DNA from: Aedes albopictus
Taxonomy: Eukaryota; Arthropoda; Insecta; Diptera; Culicidae
Direction: 5' to 3'
DNA: 64,000 nucleotides
Assembly: GCF_035046485.1 (NCBI RefSeq)
Contig: NW_026917409.1
Span: 36,001 to 100,000, forward strand
The notes under the pieces: model-generated
What the model saw: the letters and a program-made list of their open reading frames with translations, nothing else
Database searches by the model: none
What the model was told of the DNA's origin: nothing
Shown here: in pieces, positions 46,561-58,155 of the stretch
Layout of the letters: the number at the start of each line of letters is the position of its first letter
Position numbering within the stretch: the stretch's first letter is position 1
Made by a program: the position numbers and the translations under genes

Positions 46561-48050
46561 GGAAGATTTAATCGAAAAAAAATAATTAAAATCGTTAAAT
46601 GTAAAGTTTTGCAGTAGATTTCAAAACATATATGCAATAAGATAATTACACTAATGTTATATCCCTTGCTAAAAGTTTGAAAATTGTTCAAATATTAGGC
46701 ATAAGCAATAATTTAAAATGACAGCAAAACCGAAAACATAATTTGAAATCAAATTTAACCAAGATAAACTGATATCAAAATGTGTTATTAATTTGCCGCT
46801 GATTATAAATCATGTTTTCGACTTGCTATCATTTTGTTGTTGGACTTAGCTCTCACAACTTTGGTATGCATATGCGACCATTACTTTGTTCGACAAACTT
46901 TTAGTAGAAAAGGCCACAAGGAAAAAGTGTATCAAACACCGTTTTTTTCATAGCACGCTTGTGAACTGAGGTACTTGTAAATGAATGTTACTCTTTGTAA
47001 GTGAGTGTTCCCATCCCTGTTTGGCAAATGTGTCATGTGACTTTGATATGTCACACCGGAAAATGTCACTCCATCAGGAAATGGTATTCTGATAAGTGGC
47101 ATTCCGCATTTTTCCATCATTTTGCCGGGCCCGAAAATTTGTTTTGAGTGTATACGATAATATTGCCCATTTAGTTCACCACTGGACTGCGCACTCAGTC
47201 TTCGAGTTGATGTCATCAGCAGAGCGCTTCGATCGTTCGATCTATGCTGAATAAATGCTCTGAAGACACCGAGTTGATTTGATGCAATAACGCACATTTA
47301 TTTATGTTTTCGCACTCGTGAGAACATGTGCGGTAGTCCAGTGTTGCACCAAATGCGCTATAATAAATAATAATTCATCTTTCTGTAATAAACAAAAATC
47401 ACATAAATGTGGATAGAACTATCGATGCGATCTTCAGAATCATTAATGGAATAGACAGTCAGGCAAATCCATGTAAATATTCTACACGTATGAGCAATAA
47501 AACAACGGTCGCTTTCCGAGTTAGTAATGTTAATGCCAAAAAGCAAGTTAACAACACACATCGAGACTGGAACTGGTTGTTAGTTACTAAAGGGAGCACA
47601 TTTGTTAAAAAAGGATTCTCGTGTGATCCAATCAGATCGAAAATGATGACCGGATAGATGGTTATGACTGTGCAGTTTTAATCAAGACAGAAATATGGTT
47701 GAGTCGTCTGCTTATTAATTGATGTTCTGGCAAAAACTTCCGAAAAAGTAGCTTTTCGTTGTATTGTGGAGGAACTTAGTGTATCTTTGGCAGTTTTGTT
47801 TTCTTCATCATATGGTGTTCTCTAAAATGTAAATTTAAGTTGGTCTTATAGCCACTGAATTATACGACCATCTTTTTGAAAATTTGGTCGACGAAAGAAC
47901 ACTCATGTCAAAGAGAACAAAACTGTCGAAAAGACAAAAAGTCACCTACGAAATTATCATTCCATTTTTATGGATAATACATTTCATAAAATGTTACATG
48001 GCTTCCACAATTTGCATTTGGAAAAGAGCTATTTCCATACGTATGGAAGA
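46561..48050. other. Intron of 14-3-3 zeta, nothing recognised
   Basis: Unique-looking AT-rich DNA. The minus ORF 46,932-47,297 (121 codons) has no recognisable domain. It lacks splice context and overlaps nothing known, so it is not called a gene. Confidence 0.5.
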
Positions 48051-48054
48051 CCAG

Positions 48055-48126
48055 CTCTGTTGCTCGAGGGATAGAAGCGCACGTCTAGCAAATAAGGAGC
48101 CGTGGGTTCGATTCCCATTGGAGCAA
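48055..48126 (+). mobile_element. SINE family D head
   Basis: The words gatagaagcgcacgtctagc and gtgggttcgattcccattgg match the copies at 42,850 and inside the foldback at 40,370-41,488. Confidence 0.65.
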
Positions 48127-48457
48127 ACTATTTTTTAATATATTCTAGTGATACGTTGTAGAAATGGTTTTCAAAGCTTAAAATATTCATCCCCGGAAAG
48201 GCTGAAAACATATTCCATCTTGAAAACAACGCACAGTCCACTAACCATACGCTACAGGTTAGTATTTAGGGTGCTCTGGACAATTTGGATTTTGTATATT
48301 GCTGAACAGGGTCAAATTAGGATGTTCCGGATGCAAACGGTTTCATTCTATTGACATACTAAAAAAAAAACATCAAACAACTTGGGAAAGCGCGACAGCG
48401 TAACAGCTATAAAAACACTTTTGGGCAACACCCAGAAAAATTGTGTGGGATAGTAAC

Positions 48458-48621
48458 CTGCTTGGCCAGATGGCAAGCTCGGGCCGGCGAGTTAATAATT
48501 TCGTAGTAAAACACGGAAAAATTGAGCGCCAGGCCTAACCGAATCGGGTGCGTCGGTTGCATTTTCGATTTCGCAATATCGAACGCTTCCTGATACGATT
48601 TCTGCGAATCTTCAACCACGG
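48458..48621 (-). CDS. 14-3-3zeta: 14-3-3 zeta, alternative exon 5b (residues 143-197)
   Basis: Minus strand, 164 nt between acceptor ccgtag and donor gttact. It encodes [20 protein letters not shown], then [20 protein letters not shown], and ends [12 protein letters not shown]. It covers helices 6-7, with the same length and phases as exon 5a. It differs from 5a at 11 of 54 complete residues (146, 150, 151, 154, 157, 159, 161, 185, 189, 190, 193), all outside the invariant [20 protein letters not shown] core that forms groove and hinge. 164 is not a multiple of three, so only one of 5a/5b can be used per mRNA. The donor departs from the consensus at +3 and +4 (gttact). Confidence 0.95.
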
Positions 48622-49091
48622 CTACGGATACAGATAGAGAAAGAGAAAGAACGAGTAAGTAGAGAAAGGTAACGGATATAATAAGGTTTTCCCGTGTCCA
48701 GAGATGTTTTTGCCGAACTCCGTAAATAGATTGCCGAGACGCGTCCTAGGATTTTCACGAATTTGTAGAATTGCCGGCAAACCATTTATCGGTGAAAATC
48801 CCAGAATTCAAGTGTGAATGATGATGTTGGGTTGGGACAATGTTATGCTTTGTTGGAGTTAGCGACAGCATTGTAGTACGGACTTCAATGAAATGGACAT
48901 GCGGACTACGCTCTCCGCACCGTTTCGAACCAACCTCAACCAGCCCCGGGAAACTTGCTTGATTTGATACCAAAACTGAAATGATTGCTGTGTACTTTTC
49001 TCGGATTTTGAACACTTCCTCCGTTTTCCAAAAAAAAAAACTGAACTCAAGAAAACTAATGATCTAGAAAAATAATGGATTTGGTAGTGAC

Positions 49092-49255
49092 CTGTTTCGC
49101 CAGCTGGCAGGCTTTGTCGGGAGAGTTTAGGATCTCGTAGTAGAAGACTGAGAAATTGAGCGCGAGACCCAACCGGATGGGATGTGTTGGCTGCATTTTG
49201 CCTTTACTAATTTCAAAGGCATCCTGGTACGCGGCTTGCGAGTCGTCTACTACGG
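49092..49255 (-). CDS. 14-3-3zeta: 14-3-3 zeta, alternative exon 5a (residues 143-197)
   Basis: Minus strand, 164 nt between acceptor cgtatag and donor gtcact. It encodes [40 protein letters not shown] and ends [12 protein letters not shown]. This version is the closer match to the common zeta isoform of animals. The split codon at the exon 4 junction gives Thr143. It lies 470 bp upstream of 5b in transcript direction. The donor gtcact is weak, like that of 5b, which suits regulated rather than constitutive splicing. Drosophila 14-3-3 zeta is known to have equivalent mutually exclusive exons. Confidence 0.95.
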
Positions 49256-49469
49256 CTATACGTGTGGTGTGATCGATTTGGGAAAGACAATCGCACGACG
49301 GTGATGGTGAGACAACAAATGGAGAGAATAAAACAAATTGAGATATGGTGATTAGTAGGTACGGTCGGTCGGTACGGATGGTGGCCGACGATGACTGCAC
49401 ACGGGTCGACTGGTTTATGGTGGATGTCTTAGAAGAGCCCGGGGGAACGCTGGAACCGGTAATACTTAC

Positions 49470-49593
49470 TGTTGCGGGTTTCTCCTGTGGCTACCTCGGC
49501 TAGGTATCTGTAGTAATCTCCCTTCATTTTGAGGTAAAACACCTTACTTTCTGGATTACTGGCTTTGGGGATCAAAAATTTGTCCAGCAGGCC
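49470..49593 (-). CDS. 14-3-3zeta: 14-3-3 zeta, exon 4 (residues 102-142)
   Basis: Minus strand, acceptor tttacag and donor gtaagt. It encodes [40 protein letters not shown] and N, then the first base of codon 143. R130 and Y131 in GDYYRYLAE correspond to the Arg127/Tyr128 phosphate-binding pair of human 14-3-3 zeta. The upstream intron of about 10.8 kb holds the TAGAC array and several DNA elements. Confidence 0.97.
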
Positions 49594-49678
49594 CTGTAAA
49601 TTAAAAAAAAAAAAGAAAAATTTGTTAGAGGCTTCCGAAAATTTAATATGGAAAGACGAATATCAGTTTGCAAATTAG

Positions 49679-49766
49679 ACGTATTTCTTATCAGTATGAA
49701 CCAAACATTTGAAGGTCGGCATGATAATCCGAATACTGTGTAAGTTGTCATCATGAAGAAATACGT
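49679..49766. mobile_element. Tiny MITE, copy 2
   Basis: Inverted ends acgtatttct ... agaaatacgt around a core tgaaccaaacatttgaaggt. Same 88-bp length as the copy at 37,553-37,640 and in the same orientation. It lies about 85 bp upstream (in transcript direction) of the exon 4 acceptor. Confidence 0.8.
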
Positions 49767-51180
49767 CAGCAAAAATCGATAAATCAATGAAGAAAGTAGG
49801 ACATCTTCACCCTCATTTTTGATAGAAGGTTTGAACACACTCAATGCTTCTTTCATCTTGGGAATGGTAGCATCACTAGTGCATATCAAGCGAAACATTG
49901 ATCGATTGATTGGTTTCCATGAACAATCTATTACAGATGCAATACAATGGTCTCGAAAATTCGAACACGTGTTTTACCACTTGGATACAATTCAACCCCC
50001 ACAAATGCCATAATCAATCATATACAATATTCTACAAAGGTTTCATCTGTCACATAAATTGGTAATTTCATACCAACTCAATTCATAAGAGAGACACACT
50101 TTTTTATTTCACTGTTCGACCGACAGAATCGAAATGAAGTACACTGGGAAAGTATTCAAAGTTTGACCATCGAGTTTTGGGACACAGGTGTGAAACATAA
50201 TTGTAGCGACAGCACAACTTCTCGTGACCTTCTCATTGAAAGTCTAACACTAGAAACAATGGTTTCCATATTGAGGTGATTCATTTTCGCTTTTCGTTTT
50301 CAAATGTATCCACATTAAGATACATTGGGTGCTCAACCTCAAAGACTTACATATTGGAAGCATTTTTGTAGAACACTTCTATTGGCCTCCTAATTTAGTG
50401 AGGTTATGTTTTGTGAAATCCCATTTCGTATTTTAATGATTGAGTCGTTCCAGATAATCTTTTTTGTGGGAACCGGGTAGAAAAAATCATTTTATCGGTA
50501 AATTTACCAGAAAAATTGATGATTAAACTGATAGGGAACTGGTATTTCTCTTTCAAACTTCCAAATTTTCACGACATAACCTCTACTTTTAATCGCCAAT
50601 TTTCTAAGAAATCCTTTAGAGGTTCCGCCAGAGAGAAAACTTGCGTGTTTTGGATCCCTCAAGTCGAGTCAAGTACGAGCAGTACGAGACACTAAAGACG
50701 ACCTTACAGTTGGTCGAATTACGTATCTGCCAAAGGATGCAAATTCTTAGTGGAATTAAGTAAAAGGAACAGTTCTTAACCCGATTCTCTTTTAACTTAC
50801 ACTTATCTCGTTTCAGAGAGCGAATAATGGCAGTTAAGCCTAGGCTTTCGAGCCAGGACATGAGGAGGACATTCCTATGCCCCATCCCAGGATTCGGCAA
50901 GAAGACGTTCAACGGAGTGACATTAACGTTTTTAGCAACGTCACTCCCAACGTTTTTGTTTCACATGTTTACACACACTATACAGAGCGACTGACGAGAT
51001 GTCACCGTTCTATGCTCTATTTATAAATGTATATAATTACGCTGCACAGTAGGCATGACCACTTCAATACTTGTAATACATCTCCGATGCACTGTAATCA
51101 TTGATAGTGACAAGAAAAATGGTTAAAGTAGTCGTTTTTAGCATTTTCCAGGATTCTTCCAATGGATGGCTGTGTATGTG
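49767..51180. other. Intron of 14-3-3 zeta with one dispersed-repeat block
   Basis: The block 50,630-50,760 (agtacgagacactaaagacg, gtcgaattacgtatctgcc) resembles a very common Aedes dispersed repeat as I remember it. The minus ORF 50,616-50,912 passes through it and shows no domain. The rest is not recognised. Confidence 0.4.
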
Positions 51181-52505
51181 TAGACTAGACTAGACTAGAC
51201 TAGACTAGACTAGACTAGACTAGACTAGACTAGACTAGACTAGACTAGACTAGACTAGACTAGACTAGACTAGACTAGACTAGACTAGACTAGACTAGAC
51301 TAGACTAGACTAGACTAGACTAGACTAGACTAGACTAGACTAGACTAGACTAGACTAGACTAGACTAGACTAGACTAGACTAGACTAGACTAGACTAGAC
51401 TAGACTAGACTAGACTAGACTAGACTAGACTAGACTAGACTAGACTAGACTAGACTAGACTAGACTAGACTAGACTAGACTAGACTAGACTAGACTAGAC
51501 TAGACTAGACTAGACTAGACTAGACTAGACTAGACTAGACTAGACTAGACTAGACTAGACTAGACTAGACTAGACTAGACTAGACTAGACTAGACTAGAC
51601 TAGACTAGACTAGACTAGACTAGACTAGACTAGACTAGACTAGACTAGACTAGACTAGACTAGACTAGACTAGACTAGACTAGACTAGACTAGACTAGAC
51701 TAGACTAGACTAGACTAGACTAGACTAGACTAGACTAGACTAGACTAGACTAGACTAGACTAGACTAGACTAGACTAGACTAGACTAGACTAGACTAGAC
51801 TAGACTAGACTAGACTAGACTAGACTAGACTAGACTAGACTAGACTAGACTAGACTAGACTAGACTAGACTAGACTAGACTAGACTAGACTAGACTAGAC
51901 TAGACTAGACTAGACTAGACTAGACTAGACTAGACTAGACTAGACTAGACTAGACTAGACTAGACTAGACTAGACTAGACTAGACTAGACTAGACTAGAC
52001 TAGACTAGACTAGACTAGACTAGACTAGACTAGACTAGACTAGACTAGACTAGACTAGACTAGACTAGACTAGACTAGACTAGACTAGACTAGACTAGAC
52101 TAGACTAGACTAGACTAGACTAGACTAGACTAGACTAGACTAGACTAGACTAGACTAGACTAGACTAGACTAGACTAGACTAGACTAGACTAGACTAGAC
52201 TAGACTAGACTAGACTAGACTAGACTAGACTAGACTAGACTAGACTAGACTAGACTAGACTAGACTAGACTAGACTAGACTAGACTAGACTAGACTAGAC
52301 TAGACTAGACTAGACTAGACTAGACTAGACTAGACTAGACTAGACTAGACTAGACTAGACTAGACTAGACTAGACTAGACTAGACTAGACTAGACTAGAC
52401 TAGACTAGACTAGACTAGACTAGACTAGACTAGACTAGACTAGACTAGACTAGACTAGACTAGACTAGACTAGACTAGACTAGACTAGACTAGACTAGAC
52501 TAGAC
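51181..52505. repeat. Perfect (TAGAC)265 pentanucleotide array
   Basis: 1,325 bp of uninterrupted tagac units without a single visible substitution, starting after gtgtatgtg and ending at tagactaaaa. Every frame on both strands has TAG stops, so it is non-coding. It does not resemble the insect telomere repeat TTAGG. It lies in the intron between exons 3 and 4 of 14-3-3 zeta. Confidence 0.98.
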
Positions 52506-52510
52506 TAAAA

Positions 52511-55262
52511 ACTGCCCCAGAAAGTATGGACGCACCTAGTCTTCAGTTGTCTGGGCCTGATCGATGCACAGTGGCCGGAAGCCGGACAAAACCTCAAAAA
52601 TCGACTTCAATATTTTATTTTTCTGATATTTTTCTTCCATTATAGATACTTCAACTAAGAAAACCCCAAATTTTCAACAGATTTGAGCGAAAATTGAGTC
52701 TTGTGGATTTTATCAAAGTTGAAGTTTTATGTGCTACAATATTAGTATTTATTGCCTTTATTTTATGAGCTTCCTTCATGAGTTCGTTGTAAAAGTTAGG
52801 AAGACTTGAATAATGTGACAATATTTTTTGTGTTTTTGGGTATGAATAACCATTACATTTCAGGCATTGTTTGGAATTCAATCACAAAATTATAATGTTT
52901 TTACAATATGCAAACATATTGACTTTTATGAAATTTTGAAGAAAAACTTCGTATTAAAGAGATCCAGTACTTGTTTAGGAAACATCAGAAAACGACGCCG
53001 TATCCCGGATCTGACGTGCAATTTTGTCTAGTTTTTGGCTAAATAGGTCACTGTTTGCGCATTTTTGCGCTAAGCGCGAAAAAAATTTTTTTTTTATATC
53101 AGGTCACAATGGAGCCGCATGGTTGTGGAGGAAGTGATTTTGTTTGAAGTTTAAATTTTATCTTAACATAGTTCAAATTGACTTCAGAATACTAACAATT
53201 TAGTGTAATTTTCATTCTTGTAAGAGACTTTCACCAAGTCAGATGGTCATAAGGGGGGGCTTGTCTGATAATGTTATAATGTAATGGCCACAGCTTTAAC
53301 ATTTTTTTATTATTTTTTTTAAATATTACTTTATTATTTGACAGAAAAACAAAAGAAGGTGGGTGCTCCAGTTTTAAACAGTAACCTGGAGAGGAAAGGA
53401 GTGATGACTAAGTGTGAATAAGCCTTTATTTTCATAGACACTACCCACATGTTGCTTCACCAGATACAACTAACTCTTTTAACCTTCAAAATAAAAGAAA
53501 GACAAAAACAACCGTGAAAACATGTAAAAATAACTACAAATCATTACTCATTGATTTTCTTACACTGGTTGTTTCTCCGATTCATCTTAATCGTTAGAAT
53601 TGCTCAACAACCTTGGAAGCAATCTCTTCACGAACTTCTATCGAAGTTTCAATATATAGTGACACAAATTCGTCGACATCTACGTGTTTTTTTTCTACAC
53701 GCACATCGCTATAGTTCAAAGCAACAACCATCTAAAAAATATAAAAGGAATTCACTAAACAGCGTTAAACGCTACGTTAAATATTTGTCTGCGTAAGCGT
53801 CGCGATCACCAAGGCAATTTTTGAAAATTTTAATCGCAATTTTATGAAACGAACATTTTACGCTCTTTAGTGAAACCCCTTTTATTGTTTTTTTTTGTAA
53901 ACTTGAAGTTTTATTGTATGTTATTCATGCAGTTTCGTTAAACACATTTCTACTGAACGACACACAGAGTGATAAAGATTTTGAAAACATTTGCTGGAAC
54001 TCTACTGTTCATAAATATGATAACCGATCTCTGATGATCGTTTATCAAAAACTCCCTTCAATATTGCGAATATGAATTGCCAATTCTTTATAGATAGGGT
54101 TGTTTCGGTTGCTTCGACAAATGATAGCAGGGATCGATGTACCTTAAAACCCAAACTCGAAAGAGCATATATGAAGTTGTTGAAACGAGATTGATAAAAA
54201 GCAGTTCAAATTTTACGCAGTTCACTATATTAGACTATCTGACCCCATAACGATTGAATTAACACACGTCCGTGCACCCACCGTAAAATGGCACGTGGTC
54301 TATGGGCAGTCCCTGAGAACACGTCTTGTCAGCCAACATTAGTGTGTATCTAAATTGATCCATTGAAAGAAAACGTAGGTGAACGATTTTTTCTAATGAT
54401 TTATGTAGTTTTGAAGATTTTGGAACACTCTAACAGCAACAAATACACAATTATAGTTTATTTCAATACCAATACATGATTTAAGAACCCCCAAATTAAA
54501 AGCTTAATCAAAACCTACGCTCAGAAAGCACATCGTGATAGCTTATTATCGATTATTTTTACATGCTTTCCATAATCAGCAGATTTCAAAATTTTGAACC
54601 ACCCTAATATAGTAATCAAAATATTTGATAAGTTCCATATCAGAAATAGATTTAGGGAACTAAAATCATCATAACCTGTGAATTTTAGCAATTTCGGTTA
54701 ACATTTGAGGTTTTGTCCGACTTTTGTATGGAGGCCCGCCACTGTGCGATGGTTCTTGTTTCGGGCTCCATTTTGTCTGTTTCTGCTTACTATAGGATCG
54801 AAAATTCAAACGTTCGTTGCCACGATGAACATTGGAATTCGAAATGGTAACTTTTTTGGTCATACCCCGCTCTGTGTTAGTTAGAAGGTTTTTTGTTGTG
54901 CTCAAACACCTTCATTATTTTTTTATCCAAACGAGGAATAGCAGGATCTGTATTTTTACCCAATTTTTGCCTATGCTTTAACGTGTTATTCCCATCGTGG
55001 TTGCTGATTGCTGGTTGCACAATTTTCTAACTTACTCCCACCATATTTTGTTCTTTTCCTAAGTGACCTTTCAAACTCTGTATATCGAAAGATCATGTAT
55101 TTTTAAATACACTGTTGGAACCACAAAAACCGTCAGACAAATGCTGAGAAAATAGGTTGACCAACAGGATGTAGCTTTAAAAAAAAAAAACTAGTCATCA
55201 ATAGTGTTGAAATGCCAGTATTTTCTTACTGCGTCCATACTTTCTGGACCGGTCTTTAGACT
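52511..55262. mobile_element. DNA element with CCAGAAAGTATGGACGCA inverted ends
   Basis: The word ccagaaagtatggacgca (52,516-52,533) is exactly inverted near 55,231-55,248. The 10-bp word tagactaaaa flanks both sides (52,501-52,510 and just right of 55,255). The ORFs 53,551-53,796 (plus) and 54,669-54,905 (minus) show no transposase motif I recognise. Superfamily unknown. Confidence 0.6.
53743..53882. mobile_element. Small MITE within the 52.5-55.3 kb element
   Basis: The left end aggaattcactaaacagcg and the right end, inward, ggggtttcactaaagagcg are inverted. The inner block gcgtcgcgatcaccaaggca matches 19,035-19,050 beside ggggaattcacttaacagcg at 18,989. Confidence 0.6.
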
Positions 55263-55399
55263 AAAATTTCTCGTTTGAGAAAATATTTGCAAAATATTCT
55301 GATTGCAGCCGCATAACTTTTACATTTTTTTTCAACAACTCTCATATTTACTTATTGGCAAATTATTCATAATGAGCACACTCAGACATATGCTGTAAA

Positions 55400-57087
55400 G
55401 CCTGTATCCGCAATAATCGGGACTCAGAAATACGGCTGTAACTCTTCAATGGGTCGGTAAAATCGGCCAAAAAATTGACTGAAAACTTTTTTTTTGTATG
55501 TTTATTATTTGTGCGAAATTTCATAAAAATCGGTGCACTACTTTGACCTTTAGCTCAAAATCAAAAAGTCGTGCGTTCGAGGATGACTGAAGATTCTTTA
55601 CCGCAGCAGTCCAAAGTGCAGAAAGGATAATAATGAAATTTCGCTATGATACACATGCATACAGTTTCTTGCAAAATTTCATCAATTTTGATGAACTGGT
55701 TCGATAGCTATCAGTGTTACCGCATTTTTCATATGCGATGCATACCTATTCATAACTATCAAATGACTCTGCCAATTTTTATTAAAATTTCATTGAAGTA
55801 AGCTGATTATGTATATATTGAGCCTGCAAAATTTCATCATAATTGGAATAGTACTTTCAACAGTACGGTCGGATCAATGCTAGGTACTCACTAATTGCTG
55901 TCCAAAGGGCTAAAATTACATGTTTTGGCTATAAAACTTCTGATAGGTTTTATATGTAATTTTGCCAATGCGAAAAATGTATATTGAAAGGTTTGCTTTC
56001 AAAGACTTAGCCATATCTTTTGCCAATTCCAAGTTACAGCGCTGACAAGATGTTCTCACGCCAAATTTGAGTAAATTTAACGTTTGCATTGCAGAGTGAC
56101 AGCCGTATTTCTGTGTCCCGATTATTGCGGATACGGGCTATACAGCCTGTATCCGCAATAATCGGGACACAGAAATACAGCTGAAAATCTGTAATAGATA
56201 CATTGAAATTGCTCAAATTTGGCCTAATAACATCTTAAGATGTGTTCATTTCACCTACAAAATTTCATGTGAATCGGTGCAGTACTTTTTGTTGTAGCAA
56301 TGAAAGAGTAGAATGTACGCCATTGAATTTTGTACAGCCCCTAGTTTTGCTTGTCAGCGCTGTAACTTTTGTATTTGGCAAAGGAAATGGCTGAAATTTC
56401 AAACACAAACCTCTCAATCAACATTCGTTGCACAGGCAAAATTTCAAAAAAATCGATGCACTATCAACCGTTTCATAGTCGAAACATGTATTGGGACTGA
56501 ACGTGATTTTAGCCGCTCAGACAGCAATTAGTCAGCAACCTTTATTGTTTCGATTGTATTATTGAAAGTACTATTCCAATAATCATCAAATTTTGCAGAC
56601 ATTATATACACATAATCAACTACCTTCTGTGGAAATTTCATGAAAATTGGCAGAGAAATTCAAAGGTTATGAATAGGCAAACATTGCACATGAAAAACAC
56701 GAAAAAATTTCTCTAACACTCACCCCTACCAACACCAGTAGCTTTTAAACCATTTGATAAAAGTTGATGAAATTTTGCAAGAAAGTGTCTCTATAAGTAT
56801 CATAACTGCTAACGAAATTTCATAATTATCATCACGGAACTTTGAACTGTAGCGTAAAAAACCCATCTACTATGCGAATTAAAATTGGCCATGATTGTAC
56901 AAAATGCTTAAAACCACGTCTGTTTGTTTTTCATCCACAGTTAAAAGTAATGTATCGATTTTTATGAAATTTGTTACAAATAATAAACATGCACCAAAGA
57001 GTTCTCAGTCAATTATTTGGCCAATTTTACCGATTCATTACAGAGCTACAGCCGTACTTCTGTGTCCTGATTATTGCGGATACAGGC
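55400..57087. mobile_element. Tandem inverted dimer of a MITE
   Basis: Unit 1 (55,400-56,138) and unit 2 (56,145-57,087) are separated by tataca. All four ends carry gcctgtatccgcaataatcg or its complement, continuing to gacacagaaatacggctgt. Interiors are also inverse: gataataatgaaatttcgct (55,627) answers gaaatttcataattatc (56,815). The whole forms one 1.69-kb palindrome made of two units that each have their own inverted ends. Confidence 0.88.
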
Positions 57088-57099
57088 TTTATAACTTAT

Positions 57100-57800
57100 G
57101 ATTTCTTTTTATTTTGTAATTTAATAATAATTTCAAAAGTTTAAAAATAATTTGAGAAAACTAACACGAAGAGAGCTACTGGATTCCTAGAATTCAATAG
57201 AACTGAACTGAAGCGATGTGCCCCTCCAAAATTATCCATATCTAGCATTGTTTCCATCCATGCATCAATTTGTCCCACCCACATTCCAGGTCGCTCCTCC
57301 AGAAATAACCCTGTATGGTTCGATGGATTAGTGAGATGCTAAAGCATCCTAGGGCAGAGAGGTTGCCCAAAAATAACATGTTTTATTGGGGCATCGTACA
57401 TACTAACGAAATTGTGTGAGACATTTTGTCACACAATGAGTGGATGACCTGTTCCATTTTTTTTTTATTTTTCTAATAAAAATATAAAAAACAGGTAGCT
57501 CCCTTCGTCCCGAGAATACGAAAGCATGCATATTTATTGCACTTAAACTCACTTGCGCCCTTTCTAAGTATTTTTCCTCAAAACTACCGTTCAAAACCTT
57601 TTAATCGATACATCATAAACATTTCAAACGACCAAACTATTCAAAATTTATGATTTTTTGAAAATTTTTAATTTAAAAAAATCTTGATTTTTCGGTTAAT
57701 TTTATCCTGAAAATGGTCACCCTAATGACGAAATAAAAAATATGAATCTAAGTAGTCTTTGATGAACTACAAACACATCAAGTACCACGACATTCGAAGA
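57100..57800. other. Intron of 14-3-3 zeta, nothing recognised
   Basis: AT-rich sequence without exon or repeat boundary. The minus ORF 57,403-57,594 has no known family. Confidence 0.5.
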
Positions 57801-57802
57801 TT

Positions 57803-58155
57803 CCCTACTTAAGGCGAAACTGGAAGCATTTTCTCATTTTTTTTTTGGTTTTTGATTTTTTATAAAATAACGAAGCAATATTTTCAAAATCGGTTTTCGT
57901 ACACATGTAGAGTATGGATCAAGGTATCTCCCGATTTTTTTTTTCTATAATGGAACATGTTTTTCAGTTTTACAGAAAGTATTTCCAAAAGAAATTTCGA
58001 AATAGACATTTTATATTAGGAATAAAATCAGGAAATACCGTGAACCTTCCTGTGTATGAAAACCGATTTTGAAAATATTGCTCCGTTTTTTTTTATTTTT
58101 AATAAAAAATCGAATACCGAAAAATGAGGAACTGGATCCAGTTTCGCCTCAAATC
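57803..58155. mobile_element. Palindromic MITE of about 350 bp
   Basis: The ends are aggcgaaactggaagcattt and, inward from the right, aggcgaaactggatccagtt. Internal words aatattttcaaaatcggttt (57,878) and aaaccgattttgaaaatatt (58,060) pair exactly. The loop is around 57,920-58,040. The stretch 58,156-58,855 is AT-rich with nothing recognised. Confidence 0.8.

Noticed and set aside
46932..47297. 121-codon minus ORF in a 14-3-3 intron
   Set aside because: No recognisable domain and no splice or promoter context. An ORF of this length by chance is not remarkable in a 64-kb window.
50616..50912. 98-codon minus ORF as a LINE fragment
   Set aside because: No reverse-transcriptase motif; only a dispersed-repeat word on the DNA level.
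51181..52505. Telomere-like or CRISPR-like array
   Set aside because: The unit TAGAC is not the insect telomere repeat TTAGG, and there are no spacers, so it is a simple satellite.
52511..55262. Transposase inside the inverted-end element
   Set aside because: The short ORFs on both strands show no DDE/DDD or DNA-binding motif that I can recognise.
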